From contig NW_020825294.1 in assembly GCF_003286085.1 (NCBI RefSeq), positions 8,184,001-8,248,000 on the forward strand: a stretch of DNA of 64,000 bases, written 5' to 3'. Origin of the DNA: Drosophila persimilis. Taxonomy: Eukaryota; Arthropoda; Insecta; Diptera; Drosophilidae. Below are positions 1 to 12,600 of the stretch, one piece after another. Under the pieces are notes generated by a model. The model saw nothing but the letters and a program-made list of their open reading frames with translations, ran no database searches and was not told where the DNA came from. The first letter of the stretch is position 1. Every line of letters begins with the position of its first letter. Position numbers and translations under genes: made by a program.

Positions 1-3000
1 GGGGGGATGCCATTTTGATTAGTACACCGCCATTTGGCTCATCAATGCTGCTGCAGCAATCAATTGCAGCGAGTTTCGCAATTATTTATTGTGTGAGTGC
101 CCCACCCCCAAACCCCCCCGCACCCCCCGCCCCCACTTCTCCCAGGGATACACAACTTTTATCATTATGATGCGCAAATGTTGGCAACTTTTTCACACCG
201 ATTCATGGCCCGCAAAGCAAATTAGTTACATTAGCGGGTCTGGCTCTGGTAAGCGATTTAGTTTGCTGATAAAACTTTTCGCATAAACGCCAGGACCGCG
301 CCCGGGGGTCACAGCCCGGACCGAAGCCACCCAGCTCCTGGATTAATGCAGGAATACGCATACGACGTGTGGAACGAATTACGATTAAATTCGTTAAAAT
401 TAGAGAAGGAGAAGTGGGAAAGGGGTAGCCCTGCATAGTCGAACATTGGAGGCAGATTTCCTGCTGGATTGGGCGGATTGGAGCCCTAGTTTATGCCACA
501 AGAAGACACCTGGCTCCCTCCTTAAAAGGACACTGCCTCATGTCACACCTCATGCTCGTATCTTCCCCGAGCTCGAGAGAATTTGTAAATTGAAAAGTGC
601 TATTTGGAAAATTACATTTGAATAATTGAAATGGCAAATGTTTGGCAGTTGAATTTCTGACATTTTCGAGACTAACGAGGTCGCTCAATTTGATGAGACA
701 AAGCCGGATGAATAATTCATGCAAAGAATAAACTAAACCACTCGCAAGCACTCGGCTGCCCATGCAGGTGTCGGCAGAAGGGGCAGGGGGGAGGGTGGGG
801 TACCCCAAACATATGTACGTTTAATATAGCCACCAAGGAGCCAGGAGCCAGCAGCCAGGAGCCAGCATTGTGTGCCTCGCCAGCTGTGTGGGTAATTTGT
901 AAACGTCAAAAGGCAAACATCGAGTCCTGTCGGCTCGGAGGCTGGAGGAGGCTGTGGGCCCCAGCCATGTCAAAGATCAGTGCCAAACCGTACACGTTCC
1001 GAATGAATTCGCACGTGTCCGGAATGGAAGATGCTTCTGTCTCTGTCTCTATCTCTCTATCTCTATCTGTGTCTGTGTCTCATTTTAAATACAATTTATT
1101 GTGCATGTTGGCTCATAATCCGCATTTGTTTCCATGGCTTTTAATATTTGATGTGGCCCCGTACCGAAATGTGGCAAAAATGTGATTAATAAAATAGCCA
1201 GCAAACATGTGTCATACCTCGAGTGCGTGCAACGTGCGAGTCTTGGAGGAAACATGGCTGGAAACTAGTCTGAAACCCCCTCAGTGCCCCGTTTGACAGC
1301 TGGTAGGCGCTCCCCCACCACTCACGTATGGAAAGACGTGTTCAATTTCAATATGTGGCTCTGTTTTCCCATATTTACCAGGCATAGGGGGGCTTAATGG
1401 TGCCAGTATGGCCAAAAGAAAGATACCATCGTGTAGCACATTCTTTTGGACGGCTACTGTCAAAATTTCAGCCGAAACGGAGTCATAGAACCCCTCTGAA
1501 AAACACCTTTTCTGGAGGTCTGCAAGGGCGAGGCCTCTCCTGGGCCAAATCTGAAGAATGTGGTGGGTAGAGGAGCTATTTGTAGTGCCAGAAGGTGTGA
1601 GCCTCTCTCGTACGCGCCTCTACAGAGTCCCAGAGTCCCAACAGAGGTCCTAGCCCGGTCTTTGCTGCAAAATAAATGTGAATCCTTGACGATCCCCTTT
1701 GATGGAAGCTCATTTCATGTTTGAAATATTTAATTTAATTTTAATTGCCATTCCGCGCCTTTGATTTCCATTTGTAGCCGGCTAAGAAACCCGCCTCAAG
1801 AGGCAATCACGGGCCGTGAGGGGCACTCCAGCCTCATGCCGAAAAGCATTTAATTTTCTTAAAGAGGCGCGTAATTAGTTCTGGCTCCCGTCCCGGCAAG
1901 TGCTCCTTTGGCACGGCACACCGTGGCAAGAAGTGGTGCCACTTTAAGGTCTTGCAATTATTATTTTCCAAGACTGGGACTCGGGGACTGGGGACTCGCA
2001 CTTGCGGCTGGCCAGCAGATACGCTCGACATGCAGTCAATGGCAAACACATCTCGTTTCCAAGACGAGACCAAGTGCTGAGCACACACAATCAGGGCAGG
2101 ACAGGGCAGGGAAGGGCAGGGCAGGGCCACCGCATCCGAGTGCACTCTGCCCGGGGCACCACATTTGCCTATTGTTTGCCTCAGGTGCAGGCCCGGCTCC
2201 GGCAGGCTCCGGCACAGCTGTGGCACTTGGCACGTTCACCTCTCCACAGAGGGGCGGACGGGGTGGGGGGGGGGGGGGGGGGTTTGCCTGTTTGGCAACA
2301 TCCTTTCGAGTGCCCACTTGAAGACAACTTTGTCGCCGCGCCCCGACTCTCCGCTTGCGACCTCCAGGCGCAGGACCAACGGCCCCTCCAAGTAATACAA
2401 AGGCCAGGCCTCCTTGAACTGCGTAATCGCGCCTTTCTAGAGTCGTTCAGCGTTCACGAGTTGTGCTCGAAATTTGCATTTTTAATGAAATGACAATGCG
2501 AATTCCCACCGGTCGGCCATCCGTCAGAGTAATTACGAATATTTATTGAGGGAATTACTGGAGGAGCCACCGAAAAGACACACGAAGGCCCGTGTCCGGC
2601 CTCATTTGCGAATCATAGAGGATGATTCACTGGGAATTTTCGGAACTAATTAACCCTGGACCTCATATTGGGGATCATTTGATGCCTGGAAACCTCATTT
2701 GAAGTCTCTGACTCTGGATCTCTTGGTGGTGGCCGATTCCTCAGACAATTCCTACCTTAAGGTGTAGTTTCTGGGGAATATTGCTACTGCGTAGCCCCTT
2801 TTGTAACCCTAGCCCTTTTGTAGCACTAAAACGGACTCCTAATCCTGTAGCAAAATGGAGCAGGAACGTCGCGGAGCCGAGGCAAGGACCGCGGCTCTAC
2901 TTAGGGATTTAGGGATTTAGGATTTAGGGAACCTATTCGATATAATTGTATACGCAACATCAGGAATCATTACCAGAGCCGATGACTGCCCTTCTGTCTC

Positions 3001-3044
3001 TGTCTTTTTGTAAAGAAGAGCACGATATCTCTCTTTTTCTCGCA

Positions 3045-3425
3045 CAGAGAGAGAAAAGAGAGAAAAAAGAGAGAAAAAAAGAGAAAAAAAAGAGAGAAAA
3101 AATAGAACAAAAGAGAAAAAAAGAGAGAAAAAAGAGAGAAAAAAGAGAGAAAAAAGGGGGAAAAAAGGGAAAAAGAGACAAAAAAAAAGAGAGAATAAAG
3201 AGAGAAAAAAGAGGGGAAAAAAGAAAAAAAAAGAATAAAATAAAGAGCAAAAAATAGTTAAAAAAGAGGAAAAAATACAGAAAAAAAGAGAGAGAAAAGA
3301 GAGAAAAAGGGGAAAAAAAGAGAATAAAGAGAGAAAAATAAAGACAAAAATATAAAAAAGGAGGAAAAAAAAGAGAAAAATACGAGAGAAAAAAGGGAGA
3401 ATAAAAGAAAGAGATATAAAGAGGA
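3045..3425 (+). repeat. long polypurine (GAGA/A-rich) tract
   Basis: About 380 bases consist almost only of A and G on the + strand, as irregular AGAGAGAAAAA units with rare T or C. The complement is an uninterrupted-looking pyrimidine tract. The open frames here on both strands (Lys/Arg/Glu-rich on +, Phe/Leu/Ser-rich on -) are by-products of composition and are not genes. GAGA-type sequence can bind GAGA factor in Drosophila, but no regulatory role can be shown from sequence alone. Confidence 0.85.
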
Positions 3426-3572
3426 ACCCCGACCACGAAGAATGTATTTATTCATTCTGTCTATAAAATATATCCATTTTTAACCGACTATCGTGTAGAT
3501 ATGCTGCTATTCTCCACTACACCACTAATCGAACTATCTTCAAAATTATATATGCTACATTGTCGTCCTTTG

Positions 3573-3700
3573 TGGTTGTCCGATTGTCCCAGTAGTCTAG
3601 ATAGAGACACGCTCATCGGAATGGACACTCAGACATGGATATATCGGCTCGTCTATCGATGCTGATCAAGAATCTATAGTAATCCTCAAGGGGGAGCCTT
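3573..3700 (-). mobile_element. degenerate DINE-1/INE-1-like fragment (inverted)
   Basis: Read on the minus strand, this contains the characteristic INE-1 core: TTCTTGATCAGCATC followed by an 'agccgagtcgat'-like segment and a 'ccatgtcNgtctgtcc'-like segment, all decayed. INE-1/DINE-1 is a short non-autonomous Helitron-related element common in Drosophila introns and intergenic DNA. Boundaries are approximate and no open frame is expected. Confidence 0.5.
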
Positions 3701-5470
3701 CTCCTCCTTCCACACGAAACCCATTAACCACTTGCTCCTTAGGCACCTTGAGTAAAAAGATAAAATATCTGTGTATCTACATAATTGGGACAGACGAAAG
3801 GTGGAGAGCTCAACGAAACCCCAACCGGGGGAGACACACCTTCAGCTCGAATCAAAGTCAAAAGTCACCGCCCTCGGGGTCGAGCCCGCCATTTGACACC
3901 GCCGTAGACGGCTGACTGACAACTTAATTGTGGTGCCTGGACAAACAAGTTCTGTATTTTGGACATTAACGAGCAGGTGGGAGGCGGGTGGGAGCCGGGG
4001 TCGCGGCAAACTTTCAACGCAGCCCCAAACCCAGTGACAACATTAATAATTCAATTTCTTGTGGGGCCACAAACGGAAGAGGAACCAGGAACCAGGAACC
4101 GCGCACGTACCTCCCACTTTCTCCACGGATGTTGTTGCCCCAATATTTGGCAATTACTTTCTGTTTGGCTCTAGCAGGCGGCAGGTGAAAGCGATATCCT
4201 TAATCTATTTAACCTTCATGTCAACTGGGTCTAGGGGGGGACGGGGGGATGGGCTGGGGTCTAAATTACCTTTCCCTGGGCGCCTTTGGGCGTGTCGGCA
4301 CATCCTGTCACGGGGGCTAAAGTGTCGTTTTAATAAGCGCTTCGTAGAGTCACCTTTTTTCCCTCTCCCCCTCTCCACCCCTCCTCCCGTACAGGCCTGC
4401 TTTCATTTTTGCTAATGGCCCACACGACGGCCATTGTAAATCTGCCTAGACGACCCAAAACCCCCCTCCTCCTAGCCATTTCTGATGCCAAAAACACTTG
4501 TGCCGGAACCGAAGCTCCTTGGGGAGCTGCAGTTATGCATTCCGGCAAATGAAGTGGTTATTAAGGCACCAACAAGGCCCCAACTTGAGGGTTTGTCCCT
4601 CCTCGAAGACCCAGCTGCGTGGAAATCTAAGGAATCCCCAGCAGAAAAATACAAACCGAAGGACATTCACAGCCCTGCTTCGGTGTCGTACGAATTTGTG
4701 TGCCTCTTGTGGGCTTTTTGATTTAGGAAATTTAAAATATATTTTTCTTAAGGGGAAGACATTGAAATATTTGGGACTTAGGGATGGGTTTTGTATAGTT
4801 TTGCCAGAGGAAAGCGTTTCCCACCTCAAAGTGCAGGCATAGCCCTGTCTGTCTGTCTGTACGTCTCTCTCTTACACCTATTTTGTATCCAGAAAGGGGC
4901 TCCATCTCACAAACGATGAAACTGTGGCATTCCTCGGCCCTTGCCGCAGCTCACAGCGTTCCCTGTCGATTTTTGTCCCATTTGCGGCCACGCACTCGAT
5001 CACTCCTCCTCCAACGGCTCCTCCTCTTCGATATTTGTGGCTAATACGTTGCCAAGTGGTGCCAAGTGTTATTGCACTAGGATGGATGGATGGAGAGTCA
5101 TTCAAGTGTCCATCAAATGCTGAAAGCTCTGAGATACAGCTCCATTTTGACATCCAATTCTCGAGTGAGGCTGCGGTGATGTAACTAACAGATACAAATC
5201 TGCTGGAAATACATCTGCAGCTGCAGGACGACGAACATAATCAAAATTAAAATAAGAATCTCATCGCTCAGCCGCAGACAAAGACAGACAGAGACAGAGA
5301 GGGAGAGAGAAAGATACATTCCGGCAGATATGAGACACGGCGAACAAACGACAAAACGACTCCAACAAATTACGCTTTTTCTTTCGCTTTATTGTCGGCA
5401 ATTTATCCGCAGCTAAATTGAAATACACACCATTTACCTGCAGACAACTGACTCCTTGGACAGTGACAAA

Positions 5471-5536
5471 ACGGGTACGGGTCGGAGTACGGGTCGGGCT
5501 ACGGGTCGGAGTACGGGTGGGGCTACGGGTCGGGGT
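5471..5536 (+). repeat. ACGGGTCGG(A/C)T-type minisatellite
   Basis: Six imperfect copies of an ~11-base motif (ACGGGTCGGAGT / ACGGGTCGGGCT) follow one another. This is simple tandem repetition with no gene attached. Confidence 0.8.
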
Positions 5537-8500
5537 TAGATCGTGACATCATCTTCTGGTGACCTGCAGTCAGATGGGTCCAAAATGTAGGGTAATACGT
5601 GGAAAACAATGCTACAAATGGGTTCTGTGGTTCCCGGGGAAGTGCCTTGAGGGTCTGATGTCAATCCAAGGATGTTCTTGGGGTCGATTCAGAGCTTCAG
5701 ACTCGTGTGTAGCCCCTAGGCCCTTGGCAAAAGTGCTACAATCACAGGTCTGCCCCCCTGCCCCCCTGCCCCCTGCCTGCCATGCCCCCATTGGCGTGGC
5801 GGACTGGCAGAGTTTTTGATTTTAATTTAGATAAAGTGCGCTCTATGGAAATCAGTTTCGCTGTAACTTTCGCGGCTTATCCGCGCTCCGATCCGCGCCC
5901 AGACAACTAAACACTCCATGAACACAAAACAACCGACAAGAGGGGGTGGGGGGGTGCTCGCCCCCTTGGAGCTCAAGGTAAGCTGTAAATTGCACGCTTT
6001 CATGTAGATAATTAATCACCGGGAGCGTTCCGCCGGACTGGGGAGCGTGCGGGGGGGGGTGTATTTTTGCATCGAACTTCCATCCAGTGCGATATTTGGC
6101 CTGTGGCTGGCTTTTGCGGCGAGAATGTAACTGCACTCCTGTGTAGATTTATTCCCGATCTTATCCGTATAATTTCAAGCCGGACGGAGGTATTGTGTGG
6201 TTGGGGATTTATGGGGCTTGGGGGCGCGGAAGTGAAATCAATTATACGCCCCGTTAGACACTCGATGCACGAAAGGAAACCGAAATGATTTGCTCGCAAA
6301 TTAAAGCAATTAAACATTTGGCAGGAAATCGAAACAAGATGCAAGATTTTTGGCAAATTCAGGGAAAATAAAGTGAACAAATTCAACCAAAAAACAATCA
6401 AAACTTAAGCATCGAGAGACACAGCCAGTGGTGGAGCCAAGGACCTGCCAGTGCAGTGGGGAAAATGTGGAAAATGGGGAAAATATTCAAATGTAACTCA
6501 ATTCCCAGCCAGCCACCAGAGGACGAGACATTCTGATTTGATTTATTTATAAGTTCAATTTGTGGACATTATTTTTGCAATACCAAAAGCCAAAGCCAAA
6601 GCCAAAAGCCTTGATGTGGACACCGGGGACTGAATGCAGGCGAAAGTCAATTCAATTTGCCAGGGCCAATATTTCCAAGGGGCAAGCGACATGCCACAAA
6701 AAGTTGCAGCAAACAACAACCCCACACAACAACAGAAGGGGGGTTGGGGGCAAGGGGGGAAGGGGGGTCTGCTCTCTGTGCTGCACATAATTACATAAAA
6801 AGAAAATTAGTGTCGAGATTCGCCTTGAGAGCCGCTCCAGGTGAAAACTTTTAATGAGCAATTTTCTTACAAAATTTTCCAACTGCTGAAGCATTTAATT
6901 TTTAATTAAGAAATTTCTTCTTTTTCGGTTACGCTTCGCGGAAGGACAGAAAGGCTTTCTTCGGCGTCGGTTGAGGGCACCAATAATTCTTGGGAGGAGT
7001 GCGTGTGGGAGGTGCTAGGTGTTTGCTTTTATTTATCGGTGGCCAGGAGCCGTGCTAATGGCCGATTGACACGCCACTTGGCCTTGATGGGGGGGCTTTT
7101 AGCCCGGCTCGCACTAGACCGAAAAAAGCACACAAAAAAAAACCAGGGAGAGAGACGAAATGGTGCTTTCACACGATTAATGTGTGTCTGTGAAGGGGAG
7201 ACGATATGTCCGGTCGCCCCCCACCATACAGGGAGCCCTCTAATGAGGTGCTAACAGAGCGTGCTGATTGCTGCCATTTTTGATAAGCAGACGGCATTAA
7301 TATTTCCTTCCTGGCGTGGCTTTGCTTTCCAGGGAGGAGCGACAGGGCTATGGCACCCCCCCTAAGGGGCCTTGGAATATAAGTCATTGATGATCTGGAA
7401 TCGAACAAAAACCCAAAATCAAAATTGAAGGAGCAACGCGTCTCGGCTGCAGAAAAGGGCTACAAAAAAGAATGGCGGACTGCACGAACGTGTTCCGGTG
7501 CCGGCGCCTGGTGGTGGTGCGGGTAGTGCGTTGAGATGTGGCATGCCACACTCCCCCTCCGCCCCCCATCCAGGGAGAACAATTAAAGTGCCGTTTCAAA
7601 TATGTATTTTCATATTCATAAATCTGCCTGCATGCTGGGAAAACTCTCTTCTGTCTTCTGTTCTACGACCATCGACGTTGTGGCGTTGTGCGGGGGGGCT
7701 TCCGGGGGGAGGGCTTCCGGGGGGTCTGCTGCGACTAAATCAAGTGTCTGTTCGGTGTCAGTTTAATTGCAAACGTAAATTGGATGCTGTCATTTGGTAC
7801 GTTTTCATTTGTTCGAAAGTTCATGTCTCCCCCGCCCACTCCTGGGGTGGGAGGGGGTGGGGGTGGGTTGGTTTGTGCCCTAGAAAGATCCCAGTGCTGC
7901 TTCCATTGACTTTTGCTGCCAGTCCGTTCTGACGGACGGACATGGCTGGCAGCTGCCTCGGCAGCAGGAATCTGCAGAGAATGCAAACGTTGCACAAATC
8001 TCAGAGCTCTGTTAATTAGACTCATTTCGGAAAACTGGCAGCTTGTGTATTTCGTATTCGTATTCGCATTCGTATTCGTGTTCCAGATTGGCATTTCTGG
8101 CCAGGAGCAGCAGGTCCTGACGGCTGGATTGTGGGGGACTCCACAAATGTTAAAATCTAGATAAGATCGGGCTTCGATGGACCCAGCTGCCAGAGAGGTC
8201 TAACCTGCCCAAAATAGAGAGCGGAATCGCTCATTCGGATAAGATTCAAGGAATTATGGCTTCGAATGTGATTTCAAAGACAGGAATGGACATTTGTGCG
8301 TTGATTTCGAGTTGATTCGAGATAAATCTCCATATAAAACATCTAGAAACAATCCTTATAGACATCCTTATAGCGAATCTCAAGGGGAATTCATGGGATT
8401 TCATGGGAATTCGTGGGAATTTGTAAAATAGAATTGATTTTTGCAGAATATGGCAATGCAGTGTTCTGGAAATAGATTCGTTAGATAGAAATATACAGAA

Positions 8501-8755
8501 ATATGTATAGTAATAGAGAAGTTGGACTGTATATGATCCAAAAATGTGGCATAAGGCAGAGTTTAGTAGTCCCTATGATTAACGCTAGATCCATGGCAAG
8601 GATACATCGATAGGTGTTATTTTGGGACTATATTGGCTAGGTGTTTTTCCACTAGTGTTTTGTTGTTACAGATCTCCCCACTCACAGCTCACCCGATCCC
8701 CCGATTCCCCCGAAATATCTGATTTGAAACTAGTGTCAGGAAAGAGTTTGTACAG

Positions 8756-8767
8756 TATATATTTATA
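8756..8767 (+). promoter_or_regulatory. candidate TATA box of the small-Hsp-like gene
   Basis: TATATATTTATA lies 38 bases upstream of the ATG at 8805. A start about 30 bases downstream would leave a very short 5' UTR. Such AT runs occur by chance in this DNA, so the call is modest. Confidence 0.35.
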
Positions 8768-8804
8768 CACCCCATAACTGTACGAACATATACGAAATTT
8801 TGAA

Positions 8805-9563
8805 ATGGCTACACAAAAAGAGCGGAATAACATAAGGATAAGGAAACTGGTGGCTGACTTCCGCGCCGCGTACGACCCGCGCGTCAAGCAACTGGAGGCT
8901 GACATCCTCGAATGGCAGCGCTCGCATGGAATCGTCGTGGAAAGGACCGAGGAAAGGGCCGAGGAAGGAGCCGAGGAAAGGGCCGAGGAAAGGGCCGAGA
9001 AAAGGGCCAAGGAAAGGGCCAAGGAGAGGGCCACGGACAGGGCCAAGGAAAGGGCCAAGGATAGGGCCGAGGAAAGGGCCAAGGAAAGGCCCGAGGAAAG
9101 GGCCAAGAAAAGGGCCGAGGAAAGGGCCGAGGAAGGAGCCGAGGAAAGGGCCGAAGAATGCGCCAAGGAAAGGGCCGAGGAAAGGTTCGAAAGAAGGGCC
9201 GACGAAAGGGCCAAGGAAAGGGCCAAGCAAAGGGCCAAGGAAAGGGCAGAGTCGGCCAAGTCGGAGCACAAGAAAAGGAACGGAAACGGCAGCGGCAAAG
9301 ACAAGGAAAAGAACCCAGCCGTCTACTGGCAGTACGATTTGAAGGACTTTGTGCGGGGGGAGATTTTGCTGTACCGCGAGGGCAATTCCCTGTATCTTCA
9401 TGCGGTCTACGAGTCCCGTAGACGGCGACGGGAAACGAAGAGTGAAATTGTGCTGCCCGTGAATGTGGAACAGTCGAAAATATCCGCCAAATTATCATCC
9501 TGTGGCGTGCTGACTATTACCGCCCCTCTCCAGACCGATATACCCGAAGAAATGATGCGTTAA
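8805..9563 (+). CDS. small heat-shock-like protein with ERA-repeat helix
   Basis: Single-exon 252-residue protein. Residues 1-45 form a charged amphipathic N-terminus. Residues 46-149 are about 26 copies of a tetrapeptide of the type E-R-A-(E/K), encoded by a 12-base repeat. A basic linker follows (150-170). Residues about 170-243 resemble an alpha-crystallin (HSP20) domain: a YDLKDF strand, SLYLHAVYE, ILPV-type LPVNVEQSKISAKLS, and the family hallmark GVLTI at 234-238 followed by APL. The domain is short, with no obvious RHFxRR-type segment and no C-terminal I-x-I motif. Small Hsps are ATP-independent holdases; whether this one chaperones is unknown. The ERA repeat, with E and R/K at i,i+4 spacing, should form a stable single alpha helix or coiled coil. 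The start was chosen because ATG 8805 is the first in frame, behind a TATA-like box. The stop lies 56 bases from the stop of the convergent gene. Family placement is fairly sure; I do not recognise the exact orthologue. Confidence 0.8.
   Translation: MATQKERNNIRIRKLVADFRAAYDPRVKQLEADILEWQRSHGIVVERTEERAEEGAEERAEERAEKRAKERAKERATDRAKERAKDRAEERAKERPEERAKKRAEERAEEGAEERAEECAKERAEERFERRADERAKERAKQRAKERAESAKSEHKKRNGNGSGKDKEKNPAVYWQYDLKDFVRGEILLYREGNSLYLHAVYESRRRRRETKSEIVLPVNVEQSKISAKLSSCGVLTITAPLQTDIPEEMMR
8941..9247 (+). repeat. 12-bp coding minisatellite (AAAGGGCC[G/A]AGG)
   Basis: About 25 head-to-tail copies of a 12-base unit encode the ERA(E/K) helix of the small-Hsp-like protein. The unit lacks stop codons in most frames, so long artefactual frames also run through it on both strands (for example a Leu-Gly-Pro-Phe repeat antisense). 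Copy number is expected to vary between individuals. Confidence 0.9.
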
Positions 9564-9619
9564 ATATACATTTTGTTCTGTTATTGATGCTAGTTTTTGT
9601 ATTTGGATCGAAACTGAGG

Positions 9620-12600
9620 CTAGAACGGGCAGGGGGCTTGAAGCGGAGGGCAGGGTGGCCAGGACACCACCGGCTCGGGGCTCCAGCAGGCAAAGGGGCA
9701 AGCGTTGGGCAGACACGGAAGGAACATCAGGGGCGGAGCGGCGCCGAGGGCCGGGCTCTGGCCACTTCTCAAGTTCTGCATCAGCTCCGTCTTCAAGTCC
9801 TCAATGGGGGTCCTGCGGCGGCAGCAGCTCGCATCCCATTCGGCGACGAGCGTGGGGCAGCACAGGTCGCCGCGCTGAACGCAGCCCGGCATTGAGAAAC
9901 TGTCGCCGTACTCGCTCTGAGGACCGGCAGGACACGTCGGGTCACACACTGGGGGACTGGGATCCACTGTTTCTTCCCCGTTCTTTGGGCTTTTCTCACA
10001 GCTCGAAGAGCTCTTTCGACTAGCAGCACTGCCCAAGCTTGTTGCGGAATTCCTGGGCGTAGTTTTGCACGTACACGACGATCTAGTGTTCCTTCCCTCA
10101 GATCCTCGTTTCGGGGGCTTTGTGGCGGAGCCTTTGCCGCAGCCCCTCGATACAACCTTTTTCTGCTTCGATTTCGACTGGTCTTTATGGCCAGGCTTTG
10201 TACGAGTATTTGCGGCCAAGGACTGTTTCTTAGCCTGTTTCAGATCACCGCTGTCTCGCGGGCTTCCCTTTTCCGGAGCGGGGCCACTGGAACCTGTTTT
10301 ATTGGGGCACGTGGGGCACGTGCAACTACCCATGGTGGGAGCACGGCTGGGGGGTTCTTTTTTGCGGCACTTTTTCGGGGAAGACGTCTGCTGATTCCGA
10401 GGGCTCGAAGGAGTCTTGGGACATTGGAGTCTTACTTTTTTGGGGCAATTGTTCAGCGGTGCGTCGCCATGCTCCGGGCACCCGCAGGGCTTCAGACTTT
10501 TGGGGCTGGCGCTTTTGCGGCACGTCTGGCATGGTCTGGACGGCTCGGACGGACCTATCGGGCAAGGCGACTGGGGGCTTATCCTGCAAGGAGCAAGGAT
10601 CCCCGGTGGGTTGTCCCCTGCGCGAATGGTCAGGCAGATGTTTATTTGACTGGGCTGGACGGGCTCGATCGATTCGTTGCGTTTGTTCTCGTTGCCTCTG
10701 CAGTTGGTGCAACAGCTTTTGATGCACTGCTCGCTGCAGCTCTCGCTGCTTCGCTCGCTACAGTCGTCGCTGCTCCTCTCGCTACAACTTGCGCTACTCC
10801 TCTCGCTGCAGCTTGCGCTGTCCATGGAGCTGTCGCTGCTTCTGATCCTCAAGTACTTCTCGCATATGCTGCACTCGTCGGAGCTACAATCACAGCTTCC
10901 GGAAGACGAAGAGTCACAGCTTTCTTCGCGACTCCGAGCACCCTGGGCGTTGCTGCGTTCATTCGAGTGGAGCACATTGAACATTGAATATTCCTGGTAT
11001 TTTCTGCCATCATCTTCGTGGGGATTTTCCAGGCCCGGTCCTCTATACAAGGTGGGGTAGCGGCTGCCACACCCACACCCTACAGAGGTCAAGTTGAAGG
11101 CATTAGCCGGCTTGTAACCTTTTAGTACCAGAGATTTTCTATTAAAAAGATGAGATCTGTTGAGGCAAAGTTTCGATTTCTTAACAAACCCAGAGTTCGG
11201 TCCTTCAATGACCTGCGGCCAGGCTGTCTTCCATCCTGCCCAAGAGAGTGACGCGATCCTTTATTGGCAGCCAGGTTGGTGGCGGATGTCGACGGTAGAC
11301 TGTCGCAGCCTGCATCCAGGCCCTTGGGCGCCGACTTGTCTTTGTGGGGAAACAGGTGGATCCGCTCCCTTCTCTTGTAGGGTATCTCCACGGTGGAAAA
11401 GGGCACAATGCTACTTGCCTTCCGGTGGCATTTTAGCACGTAACGAGGTATTTCCGAGCTATCGGCGTAACCTTTACGTTTCGGAGAGTGTTGCGATATG
11501 TTTTTCGATTCTAGACCATCTGGGGAGTACTTGTGCGGCTCCGGAATGTCTACAAAGTATTCGTATACTTTAGAGGGAGTTTCTCTTCTTGATTTGTGCT
11601 TTTTCTTCTCCTCGTAGTGCGGGTTTCGATGGGGAACTTCTTCCTTGAAAAAGGGCCTGAACCGTCGCGGAGACTCTTGGCTCTCCTTCGCATGTTTTTT
11701 CTCTTTTCTCGGAGAGGCCTGCTTCTCCTTGTGATTGAAGCTATCGCAGTGTCTGAGCCTAGGTTCCGTCTTATGATATCTATCAGGATATTCCTCCACC
11801 TCCCGCTTGTAAGATTTATTAGACTTTCCTCTAGGACCCTTCTCCTCTTCTCGTCGTTCATAGTGCTTGGTTTCATAAGTATTATAAGATCTGGGGGCAC
11901 GGTTGCGCGGGCTATGTCTTGCCTCACAATAATCGTTGCCTGAAAACTCCCTGGGTGCCTGCTCCTTGTCACATATTTTCCTGTATTTGTGGAAGTCGTG
12001 GTGCGAACTCGAAGAATAATAGCCCGGGGAACTGCAGTTCTTTGGATATTCGGGCGGTACCGCCCATGGCGGTCTATAAACTGGAATACTGGGCCCCGGC
12101 ACTAAGTACTCGCCGCTGCAAAGAGACCGAGAAGGGTGCTCCGAGTAGAGATTATAGGATGCCACCGACGGAACTTTTGCGTACGACAGATGCTCGTGGG
12201 ACTCGTGGTACTGCCTGGGTACAGGTCTGTTCTGGTAGTACCCATAGCCGGGATCGGCATAGGCCTGAGCCCTGAATGGATTGGTTTCTTGGGGATAAGG
12301 GGGTCTTAGGTCTGGCTCCCTTATCGCTTCCCGTTGGGGCTGAGGTGGATAATATCTGTCGCATGATCTCTCTGGGGCCCCGTACCAAGTGCCATTCCTT
12401 TCGGGAGACCCCTCAATGCTCCTGGCTGTCTTGTACGTTCGATAATGAAAGTGTTTACGGCTTTTGGTGTACTCTTTGCGTCCAGGGGTGCAATTTTTGT
12501 GATCGTGGCGCATTATATCATGACTTTGGGCATAGAACTTGTTGGGTTCTTCCAGCGACATGGCGCTTTCCCTCATTCGATTCCGTATCCCCCCACCAGG

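Larger units (their letters stand above)
1..8750. other. non-coding stretch with simple repeats
   Basis: I see no supportable gene in these 8.7 kb; the open frames are short, lack coding character and overlap each other. Contents seen: a TCTGTCTC-type pyrimidine microsatellite (about 1035-1082), a GGCAGGGCAG-type repeat (about 2090-2125), a run of 18 G (2265-2282), a long purine tract (about 3045-3425), an inverted DINE-1-like remnant (about 3573-3700), a GACA/GA repeat (5281-5312), an ACGGGTCGG minisatellite (5471-5536) and ATTCGT repeats (about 8040-8080). It could be intergenic DNA or the intron of a long gene extending beyond the window. Confidence 0.6.

Noticed and set aside
2946..3455. 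Lys/Glu-rich (+) and Phe/Leu/Ser-rich (-) frames
   Set aside because: Compositional frames of the polypurine tract, with no other coding sign.
8666..9498. Long minus-strand Leu-Gly-Pro-Phe and Leu-Ala repeat frames
   Set aside because: Produced by the stop-free 12-bp repeat; the + strand frame ends in a recognisable crystallin-type domain.
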